Made by a program: the position numbers and the translations under genes. The notes below the pieces were generated by a model. The model saw nothing but the letters and a program-made list of their open reading frames with translations, was not told where the DNA came from and searched no databases. A stretch of DNA of 64,000 nucleotides from Rhodobacteraceae bacterium Araon29 (GTDB lineage Bacteria > Pseudomonadota > Alphaproteobacteria > Rhodobacterales > Rhodobacteraceae), in the NCBI GenBank assembly GCA_039640505.1, contig CP046865.1, forward strand, positions 806,001 through 870,000, written 5' to 3'. This document shows positions 52,205-61,810 of this stretch, piece by piece. Each line of letters begins with the position of its first letter. Positions within the stretch are counted from its first letter, which is position 1.

Positions 52205-54277
52205 CTAGGTATCGTGAAAGAAAACGCGATCATGTTTTAGCGGATTATCTGGATCAATACTTTCTTCCAGATTGCGCGCATAACGATGCCCAGAGTAAAC
52301 TGCTGCGGCGATAATGGCCGGTGCCTCACAGTCGCCTATGCGTTTCAAGGTTTTTGGGGCTTTATCCAGATTGCTATCGGTCAATGTGGACAGCTCTGTG
52401 TAAATAGTGTCATTTGGTTTGCGAGAGGTGACCATTACGACAGATGCACAATCAAGCGAGGTGTCCGCACCGGTATACGTACAGGACAGCTTTGCTCGGC
52501 CACCACCAAAGTCCTTGAGCGTTTTGGAAACAATTAATTTTACACCCATTTCCATCAATCTGCTTTGGGCGCGCCAGCGATCATAGGTGTAATACCCCCA
52601 AGCGGAAATGGTATCTTGCGGTGTTACCAAAGTGACCTTTTGACCTGATTTGGCAATACGCTCGGCAATGACTGATCCCATATAATAGTGGTCATCGTCA
52701 TAAACGACGACGGAGCCTTTAGGCATGTTTCCCGACATAATATCATCAGGTGTATAAACGCAGGCTTGCGGCGAAAGATTTGGTAATTTGCCTAATGCAT
52801 GGGCGCCGTATCCATCCCGGCGCCAGGTAGCCCCCGTGGCCACTGCAATATGATCTGCGCCCACGTCCAGAGCCTCTTGCGCCGTTAATTTACTTTCGCG
52901 AAAAATTTCGACGCAATCCATCTTTTCAATCTGCTGAAGCCGATAATCACGCACTCTGATCCACTGATTTAATCCGGGTAGATTTGCTTCTTTTAAAACG
53001 CGGCCACCAAGCTCGCGCGTTGCTTCGGCAAGCATGACCTCATAGCCTCGCTTGCCCAGCGCATGTGCGGCCTCTAAACCTGCAGGGCCGGCCCCAAGAA
53101 TTAAAACTCGGCTATTTGATTTTTGCGATTGTATGATTTCCGGATGCCAACCGCGCCGCCATTCTTCGCTCATGGTTGGGTTTTGTGTGCAGCGAATGGG
53201 AACGCCCTTTCCATCGCCCATGTAACAAATGTTACAGCCTATACATTCGCGAATATCTTCAAACCGGCCCTCTTCAATTTTCTTTGGCAGAAAGGGATCT
53301 GCAATAGAGGGGCGCGCTGCCCCGATTAAATCGAGTATACCCTGATTGATCTGGCCCACCATAGTATCTGGTGAGGTAAATCTGCCGACACTGACCACCG
53401 GTTTGGACGTCATAGATTTAAGGGTCCGTACATAAGGTTCCAGCGCGCCTTCTTGCACAAAACGTGACAGACCCATTTCGATGGAATAGTCGTTGATATT
53501 AATATCCCAAAGGTCTGGCAATTCACCCAAGACACCAAATATTTCTTCGGTTTCACCGGGCATTGGATTGCCATCACCGCCATCATACCCGCCGTTGGTT
53601 TCTGCGGAAAACCGAACTGCAACGGCCATTTTATCCCCAACGGCGTCTTTGGTATCTTCAATGATTTCGCGTACCAGCCGGATGCGGTTTTCTAGCGACC
53701 CGCCATAGGCATCCGCCCGCGTGTTCATCTCAGGCGACATAAACTGCGAGAGCAAATACCCATGTGTTGCATAGATATAAACAAGGTCAAAATCGGCTTC
53801 TTTCGCGCGCAGGGCAGCGTTTCTATGCCATCGCCGAACTTCTCGGATATCGGCCAGATCCATGGCGCGCGTTTGAAAAGGGTTGCCTGCCAAATTCGGC
53901 ATGCTGACGGCGCTCATCGCAACTTCACGGGTTTCCAGGTTTGCCATCCTTGCCCCGCCCAGACAGAGCTCAACACCTGCGAGCGCACCATGGGCGTGTA
54001 CTTTTTCGGTCATCAAGGCATGGGCTTTGATGTCTCTTTGGTCCCAAAGCGATGCCGAGGGGTGCGGAGGATCATCAGAAGAGGGGTGCACCGAGCAATA
54101 TTCAGTATTGACGACACCCCAGCCGCCCTCTGCTTTGACTTCGCGCAGCCCGGCAAGAATACGCGGACGCTGCGAGCCACTGCCAGTACAATGGGGCACT
54201 TGGTAAAATCGGTTTTTTGCAGTAACAGGGCCGATTTTTATCGGCTCAAACAAGATATCGTAACGAGGATCACGCAT
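52205..54277 (-). CDS. Trimethylamine dehydrogenase-type iron-sulfur flavoprotein, copy 2
   Basis: The enzyme has 690 residues. The FMN-linked Cys30, Tyr60, Tyr169 and His172 fall on exactly the same numbers as in trimethylamine dehydrogenase, and the cluster cysteines are C345, C348, C351 and C363. As in copy 1, the Trp264/Asp267 loop is replaced (DYSIEMGLSRF, with a Glu), and Trp355 is Asp355. The nucleotide-binding part has VLILGAGPAGLEAAHALGKRG. It belongs to the same active-site class as copy 1 and so probably acts on a related substrate or a later demethylation step. It follows the permease genes by about 120 bp in the operon. Confidence 0.9.
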   Translation of the reverse strand: MRDPRYDILFEPIKIGPVTAKNRFYQVPHCTGSGSQRPRILAGLREVKAEGGWGVVNTEYCSVHPSSDDPPHPSASLWDQRDIKAHALMTEKVHAHGALAGVELCLGGARMANLETREVAMSAVSMPNLAGNPFQTRAMDLADIREVRRWHRNAALRAKEADFDLVYIYATHGYLLSQFMSPEMNTRADAYGGSLENRIRLVREIIEDTKDAVGDKMAVAVRFSAETNGGYDGGDGNPMPGETEEIFGVLGELPDLWDININDYSIEMGLSRFVQEGALEPYVRTLKSMTSKPVVSVGRFTSPDTMVGQINQGILDLIGAARPSIADPFLPKKIEEGRFEDIRECIGCNICYMGDGKGVPIRCTQNPTMSEEWRRGWHPEIIQSQKSNSRVLILGAGPAGLEAAHALGKRGYEVMLAEATRELGGRVLKEANLPGLNQWIRVRDYRLQQIEKMDCVEIFRESKLTAQEALDVGADHIAVATGATWRRDGYGAHALGKLPNLSPQACVYTPDDIMSGNMPKGSVVVYDDDHYYMGSVIAERIAKSGQKVTLVTPQDTISAWGYYTYDRWRAQSRLMEMGVKLIVSKTLKDFGGGRAKLSCTYTGADTSLDCASVVMVTSRKPNDTIYTELSTLTDSNLDKAPKTLKRIGDCEAPAIIAAAVYSGHRYARNLEESIDPDNPLKHDRVFFHDT

Positions 54278-54399
54278 GGCTTAACTATACAAATTTTCGC
54301 TTTGTGTTCGGTTTGAATTTTAAAGGCAGTTGCAATTAGTCTCCATCAGGTTGGGCGCATTCCAAAGCATTGAGGACTGCGCCCTTTTTGGCTAGCTCG

Positions 54400-55248
54400 C
54401 TAACCTTCTCGGGCAGCGATTTGTTGGTCCATTTCTTCACGGCGTTGCTGGCGGAACATGATCAAAGCGGCAATCGCAACGCAGACAGCCACGAATAAAA
54501 TGATGATTGTTGCAAGCGCATTAATATCTGGCCGCAGGCCCAGCCGGATGCGCGAGAAAATCAAAATTGGAAGTGTGTTTGCCCCTGGACCTGTTACAAA
54601 ACTTGCGATCACGAGATCATCGAGCGACAGGGTGAAGGCCAGCAACCATCCTGAGAGCATGCCGGGTGCCAAACGCGGAAGCGTTATTGCTGTAAGTACC
54701 TTAAATGGCTTAGCGCCAAGATCCGCTGCGGCCTCTTCTAGGCTTTGCCCCATGCCGGTCAACCGCGCCTGAATGATCACGGCAACATAAGCCAGTGAAA
54801 AGGTGATATGCGCAATGGTAATTGTGGTAAAACCGCGTTCTACTGGCCAGCCGATCAACTGTTTGAATGAGATGAAAAATACCAATAAGGACAGGCCAGT
54901 GATCACCTCAGGCATCACAAGTGGGGCCACCAGCATGCCGCCAAATAACGTTCGTCCCCGAAACCTGCCAAAGCGCACCATTGCAAGGCCGGCAAGGGTG
55001 CCAAGAATGGTTGCAAAAGTGGCATTAATCACTGCAATTTTTAGACTGAGCGATACTGCATCCCAGACGTCTTGAGATTCGAATAAAACATAGTACCAGC
55101 GGGTAGACCAGCCGCCCCATACCGGGACCAGCTTTGAATAATTAAAGGAATAGATCACCAGTAAGATCATTGGCACATAAAGAAAAGTAAGCCCGGTTAT
55201 GAGCATTATGCTCAAGAATCTTGATCGTTTATTATTCACCTGTTGCAC
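54400..55248 (-). CDS. Amine ABC transporter permease, PotC/PotI-like
   Basis: This 282-residue inner-membrane protein has six predicted helices. The conserved loop EEAAADLGAKPFKVLTAITLPRLAPGML contacts the ATPase, and AFTLSLDDLVIASFVTGPGANTLPI is the hallmark of the PotC/PotI group. It overlaps the companion permease gene by 17 bases. It imports polyamine-like or other amine substrates together with the genes at 55232-58545. Confidence 0.93.
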   Translation of the reverse strand: MQQVNNKRSRFLSIMLITGLTFLYVPMILLVIYSFNYSKLVPVWGGWSTRWYYVLFESQDVWDAVSLSLKIAVINATFATILGTLAGLAMVRFGRFRGRTLFGGMLVAPLVMPEVITGLSLLVFFISFKQLIGWPVERGFTTITIAHITFSLAYVAVIIQARLTGMGQSLEEAAADLGAKPFKVLTAITLPRLAPGMLSGWLLAFTLSLDDLVIASFVTGPGANTLPILIFSRIRLGLRPDINALATIIILFVAVCVAIAALIMFRQQRREEMDQQIAAREG

Positions 55249-56197
55249 CCTCCGAAGCTTTGCCTTGGTAGTGCTGATAGATCGCCATGGGCAAAACCAA
55301 GAGCATTAGCAAAACAATGGCCACCGCACAGGCAACAGGCCAGTCGATATTTCGGGCAAATTCGTTATACAGCAGCCGGCCAATCATCTGCACATTGCCG
55401 CCGCCTAGCAAATCAGGAATGACATATTCACCCGTCGCTGGGATAAACACCAGCAAAGAGCCCGCAATGACGCCGGGCATTGTCAGGGGCAGTGTAATTT
55501 TGAAAAACGTATTAATCGGACCTGAACCCAGATCCGCGGCAGCCTCATTTAAGGTCGCATCCAATTTTTCCATATTGGCATAAAGTGGCAGGATCATAAA
55601 CGGCAGGTAGGTATAGACGATACCGATATAAACTGCGAATTCGGTATAGAGCATGCGGATAGGCTCATCGATGATACCCATAGAAATTAAGAAACCATTG
55701 ATCGTTCCCTGATCTGCAAGTAGCCCCATCCATGCATAAACCCGTAAAAGAAACGAAGTCCAGAAGGGCAAGATGATCGAGAACAGCAATAGCCTTTTGG
55801 CAACGGGACCAGAGCGCACAATTCCGTAGGCCATCGGGTAGCCAATCAACAAACAGAAAAACGTCGATACAATCGAAATTTTCAAAGAGTTTATATAGGT
55901 GCGCGCATAAAGTGGATCATCAAAAATATACGCAAAATTATCAAACACCACGCGAATGGTCATGATAGTGCCGTCAGTCCATTCGATCATCTTACTGAAG
56001 GGCGGGCTTGCGATGGCAAGTTCAGCAAGACTTATCTTGGCGACAATAAAAAACGGTGCCAGAAAGAAAATAAAGAGCCATACAAAAGGAACTGCGATTA
56101 CAATGCTGCGCCATCCTGATTGCACCTGGCGCAATGTGCGGCTTACAATCCCGTCAGGAATAACCCCCGATGGTTTTGGCAAGGTTTCCATGCTCAT
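55232..56197 (-). CDS. Amine ABC transporter permease, PotB/PotH-like
   Basis: This 321-residue inner-membrane protein has an N-terminal helix (AVPFVWLFIFFLAPFFIVAKISLAE) and the permease core. LNEAAADLGSGPINTFFKITLPLTMPGV is the ATPase-contact loop, and VFIPATGEYVIPDLLGGGNVQMIG is diagnostic for the PotB/PotH group. It overlaps the ATPase gene by four bases. Confidence 0.94.
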   Translation of the reverse strand: MSMETLPKPSGVIPDGIVSRTLRQVQSGWRSIVIAVPFVWLFIFFLAPFFIVAKISLAELAIASPPFSKMIEWTDGTIMTIRVVFDNFAYIFDDPLYARTYINSLKISIVSTFFCLLIGYPMAYGIVRSGPVAKRLLLFSIILPFWTSFLLRVYAWMGLLADQGTINGFLISMGIIDEPIRMLYTEFAVYIGIVYTYLPFMILPLYANMEKLDATLNEAAADLGSGPINTFFKITLPLTMPGVIAGSLLVFIPATGEYVIPDLLGGGNVQMIGRLLYNEFARNIDWPVACAVAIVLLMLLVLPMAIYQHYQGKASEGATGE

Positions 56198-57348
56198 TTG
56201 TTAAGCAACATGACGCTAGAGGATTCCCAGGTTAGATAAACCGTATCTTCCCAAGTGATCCCATGGCTGCGGCTTTTGGGTCTAACCTGATTGGGCGCGG
56301 TGATATCAATGATGCGGCCGCTTTCCAAACGGACTTTATAAATCGAAGAATTCCCAAGGTATCCGATATCGTCGACAATACCTTTTGACTGGTTCGGCTG
56401 TGGCTTATTGGGCGCCTCAGCACTCAAGTGAATTTTTTCAGGACGCAGCGCAATCCAAACCTGAGTGCCTTTTGGGACCGGTTGGTTATGTTCGACACTT
56501 AACTCGCCGATATCCGTTGAGACACGCAGATGGTCAGCGCTATCTTCGATAATCTGACCTTCAAGAATATTTGCCGACCCGATAAAATCAGCTACAAACC
56601 GGTTCTCAGGAAATTCGTAGATTTCGGTTGGAGAGCCAATTTGTATAAACTCGCCTTTGTCCATCACCGCTATCCTCGTTGATAGGGTCATAGCCTCTTC
56701 CTGATCGTGGGTGACAACAACAAAAGTAATTCCAACTTGGTCTTGGATATTCGCCAACTCAAACTGGGTTTGTTCGCGCAGTTTTTTATCCAATGCTCCA
56801 AGCGGTTCATCCAAAAGCAAAAGCTTGGGTTCTTTTACCAAGGCACGCGCCAGCGCCACCCTTTGTCGTTGGCCGCCTGAAAGCTGTTGAGGTTTTCGTT
56901 TCTTGTAATCTTGAAGTTCAACCAGCTTCAAAATGGCATGGATACGGTCTTCTATTTCATCTTTGGGCAGTTTGTCCTGCTGTAAACCAAACGCTATATT
57001 TTTCTCAACGGTCATATGCGGGAAAAGTGCATAGTTTTGAAACATCATATTGGTCGGGCGCTCATAGGGCGGCACATCCGACATGTCATTTCCATCAATC
57101 AGGATCTGACCGGATGTGGGAACTTCAAACCCGGCCAACATCCTTAGCAATGTGGTTTTTCCGCATCCTGAACCGCCAAGTAAACAAAACAGCTCGCCTT
57201 GGTAAATATCTAGATCGACATTGTTTACGGCAACAAACTCGCCAAATTTTTTGGTAACTCCACGAATTCTAATCAGTGGCTCTGCGTCTGCATTCAGCCA
57301 TGGTCTGTCAGTGGCATTTTGATCAGTGGAAAGTTGTTCACCGAGCAT
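56194..57348 (-). CDS. Amine ABC transporter ATP-binding protein, PotA/PotG-like
   Basis: The 384-residue ATPase has Walker A GGSGCGKTT, signature LSGGQRQRVALARAL, Walker B LLLLDEPLGALD and a C-terminal TOBE domain (IALRPEKIHLS, DIGYLGNSSIYKVRLESGRI). The N-terminal 26 residues are an extension without motifs, common in PotA/PotG. It follows the binding-protein gene after an 87-bp gap with a stem-loop and overlaps the next permease gene. Confidence 0.95.
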   Translation of the reverse strand: MLGEQLSTDQNATDRPWLNADAEPLIRIRGVTKKFGEFVAVNNVDLDIYQGELFCLLGGSGCGKTTLLRMLAGFEVPTSGQILIDGNDMSDVPPYERPTNMMFQNYALFPHMTVEKNIAFGLQQDKLPKDEIEDRIHAILKLVELQDYKKRKPQQLSGGQRQRVALARALVKEPKLLLLDEPLGALDKKLREQTQFELANIQDQVGITFVVVTHDQEEAMTLSTRIAVMDKGEFIQIGSPTEIYEFPENRFVADFIGSANILEGQIIEDSADHLRVSTDIGELSVEHNQPVPKGTQVWIALRPEKIHLSAEAPNKPQPNQSKGIVDDIGYLGNSSIYKVRLESGRIIDITAPNQVRPKSRSHGITWEDTVYLTWESSSVMLLNK

Positions 57349-57394
57349 TGCGAGCCTTTCATTAATGTCAGGGGAGTTTGAAATAAATTTTAGT

Positions 57395-57420
57395 GGCGGG
57401 GCCTATTCAAAGACCCCGCC
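57395..57420 (-). terminator. Stem-loop after the amine-binding protein gene
   Basis: GGCGGGG (57395-57401) and CCCCGCC (57414-57420) form a 7-bp GC stem. On the transcribed strand ACTAAAATTTATTT follows. As at 1474-1497, it lies directly after a binding-protein gene and probably reduces read-through to the ATPase gene. Confidence 0.6.
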
Positions 57421-57435
57421 TCCTATGTGTTTTAC

Positions 57436-58545
57436 TTAGTTACCAGCTTTGAAGTTGGTCCAAGCTCTGGTTTCCATGCGGTCAACCTTTGGTCCCAAAA
57501 CTGCAGATGTATACATATTGTCGATCTGAGCGCTTGTTGGGAAGGCCGCTGGGCTAGAGGTAACTTCCTCATCCACCATTGGCTTTGCGGCCAAGTTAGC
57601 AGTCGCATACCATGTATAATTACTGTCAGCGGCCCCAACTTCGGGACGCATCATGTAATTTAGAAACAAATGCGCATCTTCCACATTGCTTGCGTCCGCT
57701 GGAATTAGCCAGCCATCGATCCACAATTGTGCTGCATTTTCACCCTCTGGAAGGAAGAAATCGAGAACCACACCAGTGTTTGCCTCGGCTGCACCTGCCA
57801 TTGCCAAAAGGCCATCTGGACCCCAAGTCACGGCGACACAGAATTCTTTCTGAGGCATTCTTTGGTAGGCATAGTTATCAAAAGTTTTGACGTAAGGACG
57901 GATTGCTGCCAGCATTTCACCAGCTTTATCATAGTCAGCTTTGTCTTTGGTGTTCGGATCTAGCCCAAGATAGCCTAGTGCCATTGGGACAACATCACCT
58001 GGCGAGTCGAGGAATGAAACGCCACATTTGGCCAGTTCTTTCATATGTGTCGGATCAAAAATCATATCCATCGAACCGATAGGAGCATCGGGATATGTTT
58101 CCAGCACCAGTTCTTTGTTGTAAGTCACACCATGTGAACCCCACATATAGGGCACAAAATGCTGGTTGCCCGGATCCCACTCGCTGGCGAGTTGTTCCAT
58201 TATTGCCGGATCCATATTTTTCACATTGTCCAGCTTTGACATATCTAGCGGAGCAACGATACCGGCTGCGATAAGGCGCGCGGTCATGCTGCCCGAATGG
58301 CTTACAACGTCATAGCCGCTGTTACCAGCCAGCAATTTTGCATCAATGGTTTCGGCGGAATCATAGGTATCATAAATGACTTTGATCCCGTATTCGGCTT
58401 CAAAGTTGGCGATGGTTTCCTCGCCAATATATTCCGCCCAGTTAGTAACCTTGAGAACGCGCTCTTCTGAAATTGCCTGTCCGCTGGTAAGTACACCAAT
58501 CGCGGCAAGGCATGCCAGCATTTTTGAGTGGCTAATATTTTTCAT
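57436..58545 (-). CDS. Amine-binding periplasmic protein, PotF/PotD-like
   Basis: The 369-residue protein has a signal peptide ending SGQA. VLKVTNWAEYIGEETIANFEAEYGIKVIYD matches the start of E. coli PotF, whose ligand is putrescine. Aligned by eye, PotF pocket residues Trp37 and Tyr40 are kept (Trp36, Tyr39) and Ser38 is Ala. Asp39 is Glu and Glu185 falls in SPGD. The Trp/Asp of the AVTWGPD segment, the Asp of WIDGW and the Tyr of WYATAN are kept. An amine ligand is therefore likely but need not be putrescine. It is first in the minus-strand operon, facing the cupin gene. Confidence 0.92.
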   Translation of the reverse strand: MKNISHSKMLACLAAIGVLTSGQAISEERVLKVTNWAEYIGEETIANFEAEYGIKVIYDTYDSAETIDAKLLAGNSGYDVVSHSGSMTARLIAAGIVAPLDMSKLDNVKNMDPAIMEQLASEWDPGNQHFVPYMWGSHGVTYNKELVLETYPDAPIGSMDMIFDPTHMKELAKCGVSFLDSPGDVVPMALGYLGLDPNTKDKADYDKAGEMLAAIRPYVKTFDNYAYQRMPQKEFCVAVTWGPDGLLAMAGAAEANTGVVLDFFLPEGENAAQLWIDGWLIPADASNVEDAHLFLNYMMRPEVGAADSNYTWYATANLAAKPMVDEEVTSSPAAFPTSAQIDNMYTSAVLGPKVDRMETRAWTNFKAGN

Positions 58546-58833
58546 ACTTTACTTCCTCTCTGTTGATCTACGATACCCAGTTTATGAGATCGCACACTTA
58601 ATCCGCGCTTTTTTAACCACATCAAAAGTGAATGATATAGTTTTGAGCGGGCGTGAAATGTTCTTTCCTTAAAGCTTGACTAATTGAACACTCCCTAAGA
58701 GGCTATTCTGGTTAAAGTAAATGTGTCAAGCTGCTAAGGGCATAGCTGCAATCAATTCTGTCGAGGGAAACTTCTTCTATAGGGTATTGTTACGATCGGC
58801 AGCCGAAGTCGCAAGTTAGAAAGGACTGTCGCA
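58546..58833. promoter_or_regulatory. Divergent control region of the amine cluster
   Basis: About 290 bases separate the binding-protein gene from the cupin gene and must contain both promoters. No clear palindromic operator was seen, and no regulator gene lies in this part of the window. Confidence 0.4.
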
Positions 58834-59598
58834 ATCGAAAGCTGTAAAATTATTCCACTCGAACGTGATGGCCCTGCTGGTAAAGGTTTGTCGATGCTAG
58901 ACCTTGATGCTGATGACTTTCAATCGGATTTGCCAGAACAACACTGGCATCTTTATCATGAAAATATGTTGCTCAATCTAATCGTTGGTGTTTGGACCAC
59001 AACAAGTATGCAAGAAAAGTTTGGCCCCTATCCCGGAGATGAATTTATGTGCATCCTAGAGGGTCAGGTCGAAATGATTGATCGAGAGGGTGGAAAGACC
59101 CTGATTAAAGAGGGCCAAGCATTTTGTGTTCGAAACGGGGTTCCAGTATCTTGGAAACAAAATGGGTTCTTAAGGAAATTTTTCATAACCTACAGTCCAC
59201 AAACTCAAGAGGGCAATAGCCTGTCTTCAGATGAAAAGGGCGTATTTGTCCTAATCCAAGAGGAACTGAACGCGAAGTTGCAAAATCTTGATGGCCCGTT
59301 TCCTTATGAGATTGTTGGCACACACCCGATGCAAAAAGATGCAACCTTGTTTGTCAACGATACTGGAAACATGCGCGTTGGAATGTGGAACAGCACGCCG
59401 TTTCAAACTGTGATGCAAGCCTTTCCAGTCAATGAATTCGTGCAGCTGCTTGAGGGCGAAATTTTCATCACTGAGCAGTCAGGAAGAAAACATGAATTTT
59501 CACCCGGGGATGTGTTTTTCATCCCTCAAGGGACAATATGTTCCTGGCACTTCAAGGGAGATGTAAGGAAATTCTACTGCCGCGTCGACGGGGATTGA
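58834..59598 (+). CDS. Double-cupin protein with uncertain, possibly non-ATG start
   Basis: The protein has two cupin barrels, the first around GDEFMCILEGQVEMIDREGGKTLIKEGQAFCV and the second around NEFVQLLEGEIFITEQSGRKHEFSPGDVFFIPQGT. Cupins with this spacing bind metals and act as isomerases, dioxygenases or sensors. The first usable start is TTG at 58888 (236 residues). However, protein-like sequence (CKIIPLERDGPAGKGLSMLDLDAD) continues upstream to ATC at 58834, which has AAGGA eight bases before it. A lost or non-canonical start is possible. It is first in a plus-strand operon with a dehydrogenase and an oxidase gene. Confidence 0.75.
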   Translation: MESCKIIPLERDGPAGKGLSMLDLDADDFQSDLPEQHWHLYHENMLLNLIVGVWTTTSMQEKFGPYPGDEFMCILEGQVEMIDREGGKTLIKEGQAFCVRNGVPVSWKQNGFLRKFFITYSPQTQEGNSLSSDEKGVFVLIQEELNAKLQNLDGPFPYEIVGTHPMQKDATLFVNDTGNMRVGMWNSTPFQTVMQAFPVNEFVQLLEGEIFITEQSGRKHEFSPGDVFFIPQGTICSWHFKGDVRKFYCRVDGD

Positions 59599-59710
59599 CA
59601 AGCGGCGGGTCCCTGATGTCTCCTTGCTAAACTGAAAATAAAATATCAACTTCAAGCAAGGCGGGGAAATAGCGACCGCATTTGGCCAGGTCCACGGGGT
59701 AATTTTATTA

Positions 59711-61810
59711 ATGAGTACGAATATGTCACCTGATGAAAATCATAAAATCCTCTTTGAACCTGTAAAAATTGGGCCCAAAACTACCAAAAACAGATTTTAT
59801 CAAGTGCCGCATTGCAATGGGATGGGGCATCGCTGGCCGCGCACAATGGCGGAAATGCGTGGGGTCAAAGCAGAAGGCGGTTGGGCAGTGGTTTGCACCG
59901 AAGAATGCTCAGTCCACCCAACCAGTGACCTTACACCAGCAACTTTGATGCGGCTATGGGATGACAGTGATCTTCCGGTTCATGAACTGATGGTCAATAA
60001 GGTCCACGAGCATGATGCCCTTGCGGGCATTCAACTGGTGCATAATGGGCTTTCGGTTAGTAATTATTTATCGCGCATGCCGGCTCTTGCCCCCTCTGCA
60101 GCTCCAACCGAAACATCCAATTCGACCCAAGCCAGAGGGATGGACAAGTCCGATATCAAAGCATTGCGGGGCTGGTTTAGGGATGCAGCCCTGCGCTCGC
60201 GGCGGGCTGGCTATGACATCATTTACGTCTATGCCGCGCATGGCATTATGACACTACTATTCCAGTTTTTGTTGAAACGCTTCAATCAGCGGACGGACGA
60301 ATATGGCGGCAATCTGACCAATCGGGTGCGATTATTGCGCGAGGTTTTAGAAGATACAAAAGATGCTGTTGGGCATGACTGTGCAATCGCCCTCAGGTTT
60401 GCGGTGGATGAATTGCTTGGCGAAGACGGTATGAATAAAGCCGAAGCGCAGGATATTGTGGGGTCTTTGGCCGAACTGCCTGATTTATGGGATGTGAATG
60501 TGGCCGATTGGGGGAATGACTCACTGCCATCACGGTTTGGCACTGAAGGATCGCAAGAAGAATACATCAAATTTGTCAAGCAAACCACAAGCAAGCCGGT
60601 TGTGGGGGTCGGGCGCTTTACTTCGCCGGACACAATGGTATCGCAGATTAAGCGCGGTGTTCTGGATCTTATCGGGGCCGCACGGCCGTCGATTGCAGAT
60701 CCCTTTTTGCCAAATAAAATTCAACAAGGCAGATCCGATGAAATCAGAGAGTGCATTGGCTGCAATATGTGCACTTCGGGCGACTTTGTGGCCTATCCCA
60801 TGCGATGTACTCAAAATCCGACAATGGGTGAAGAGTGGCGCAAAGGCTGGCACCCCGAGAAAATATCTAAAGCAGCCTCAAACGATAGTGTTTTGGTGGT
60901 TGGTGGTGGGCCTTCGGGCCTTGAAGCTGCGTTGGCGCTGTCGAACCGGGGCTATGATGTCACTCTATCAGAGGCCGCATCCGAACTTGGTGGCCGCGTT
61001 CTTCAAGAGACATCTTTAAAGCCTTTGGCTGAGTGGAAGCGGGTTTCAGATCATAGAACTTATATGCTTTCAACGCGCAGCAATGTTGAAACATATGTGG
61101 ATAGCGCCTTAACTGCCGAGCAAGTGCTTGAGTTGGGGTGCACCCACGTTGCCATTGCAACAGGGGCACGCTGGCAGACCAATTTTATTGGCGCGCACCA
61201 CCGACAACCCATTCTGGGCGCCCCTCCTGAAATGGTTCTGGCCCCCGAAACAATTTTATCTGGCTCGGCGGTTTCTGGAAAAGTGATGGTGTATGATGAT
61301 GATCATTACTATCTGGCAAGTGCAATTGCCGAGCACCTTGCAGAAGCTGGTCATGAGGTGGTGCTGGTGACACCAGACGCGGATATCGCAAGTTGGACCC
61401 ACAACACGCTTGAGAACGCACATATTCAAACCAGGCTTCGCGAACTGGGCGTGGCCATTATCTGCAATCACGCTGTGAAATCAGTCAACCAGAAATCGGT
61501 GACATTAGCGTGCGTTTATATTGGTGCTGAAACAGCAGTAGACGTTGATGCAATCGTGCCAGTTACTTCGCGTAAAAGCACAGATGGTTTACACAGCGAG
61601 CTCATGGAAATTCCACAGCAGTGGTCAGATCATGGGGTTCAATCAGTAACCAGAATTGGCGATAGCTTTGCACCGGGCACAATCGCCATGGCGGTATACT
61701 CGGGGCACGCATACGCGCGCAATTTGAATACACCAACCGATTACCACGCCCTTTTCAAAAGGGAAAATGACTTTGATACTCACAAATTTTTGGAAAGCCC
61801 GCGCATATGA
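59711..61810 (+). CDS. Histamine/trimethylamine dehydrogenase-type iron-sulfur flavoprotein, copy 3
   Basis: The enzyme has 699 residues. The FMN-linked cysteine is Cys35, the catalytic-type pair is Tyr174/His177, and the loop ADWGNDSLPSRF keeps Trp267 and Asp270. In histamine dehydrogenase the pocket is Gln65, Trp267 and Asp358. Here Glu65, Trp267 and Asp358 occupy the same numbers. Cluster cysteines are C348, C351, C354 and C366. The extra acidic residue suggests a substrate with a second positive charge. It overlaps the FAD oxidase gene by four bases. It is clearly a different class from copies 1 and 2. Confidence 0.91.
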   Translation: MSTNMSPDENHKILFEPVKIGPKTTKNRFYQVPHCNGMGHRWPRTMAEMRGVKAEGGWAVVCTEECSVHPTSDLTPATLMRLWDDSDLPVHELMVNKVHEHDALAGIQLVHNGLSVSNYLSRMPALAPSAAPTETSNSTQARGMDKSDIKALRGWFRDAALRSRRAGYDIIYVYAAHGIMTLLFQFLLKRFNQRTDEYGGNLTNRVRLLREVLEDTKDAVGHDCAIALRFAVDELLGEDGMNKAEAQDIVGSLAELPDLWDVNVADWGNDSLPSRFGTEGSQEEYIKFVKQTTSKPVVGVGRFTSPDTMVSQIKRGVLDLIGAARPSIADPFLPNKIQQGRSDEIRECIGCNMCTSGDFVAYPMRCTQNPTMGEEWRKGWHPEKISKAASNDSVLVVGGGPSGLEAALALSNRGYDVTLSEAASELGGRVLQETSLKPLAEWKRVSDHRTYMLSTRSNVETYVDSALTAEQVLELGCTHVAIATGARWQTNFIGAHHRQPILGAPPEMVLAPETILSGSAVSGKVMVYDDDHYYLASAIAEHLAEAGHEVVLVTPDADIASWTHNTLENAHIQTRLRELGVAIICNHAVKSVNQKSVTLACVYIGAETAVDVDAIVPVTSRKSTDGLHSELMEIPQQWSDHGVQSVTRIGDSFAPGTIAMAVYSGHAYARNLNTPTDYHALFKRENDFDTHKFLESPRI

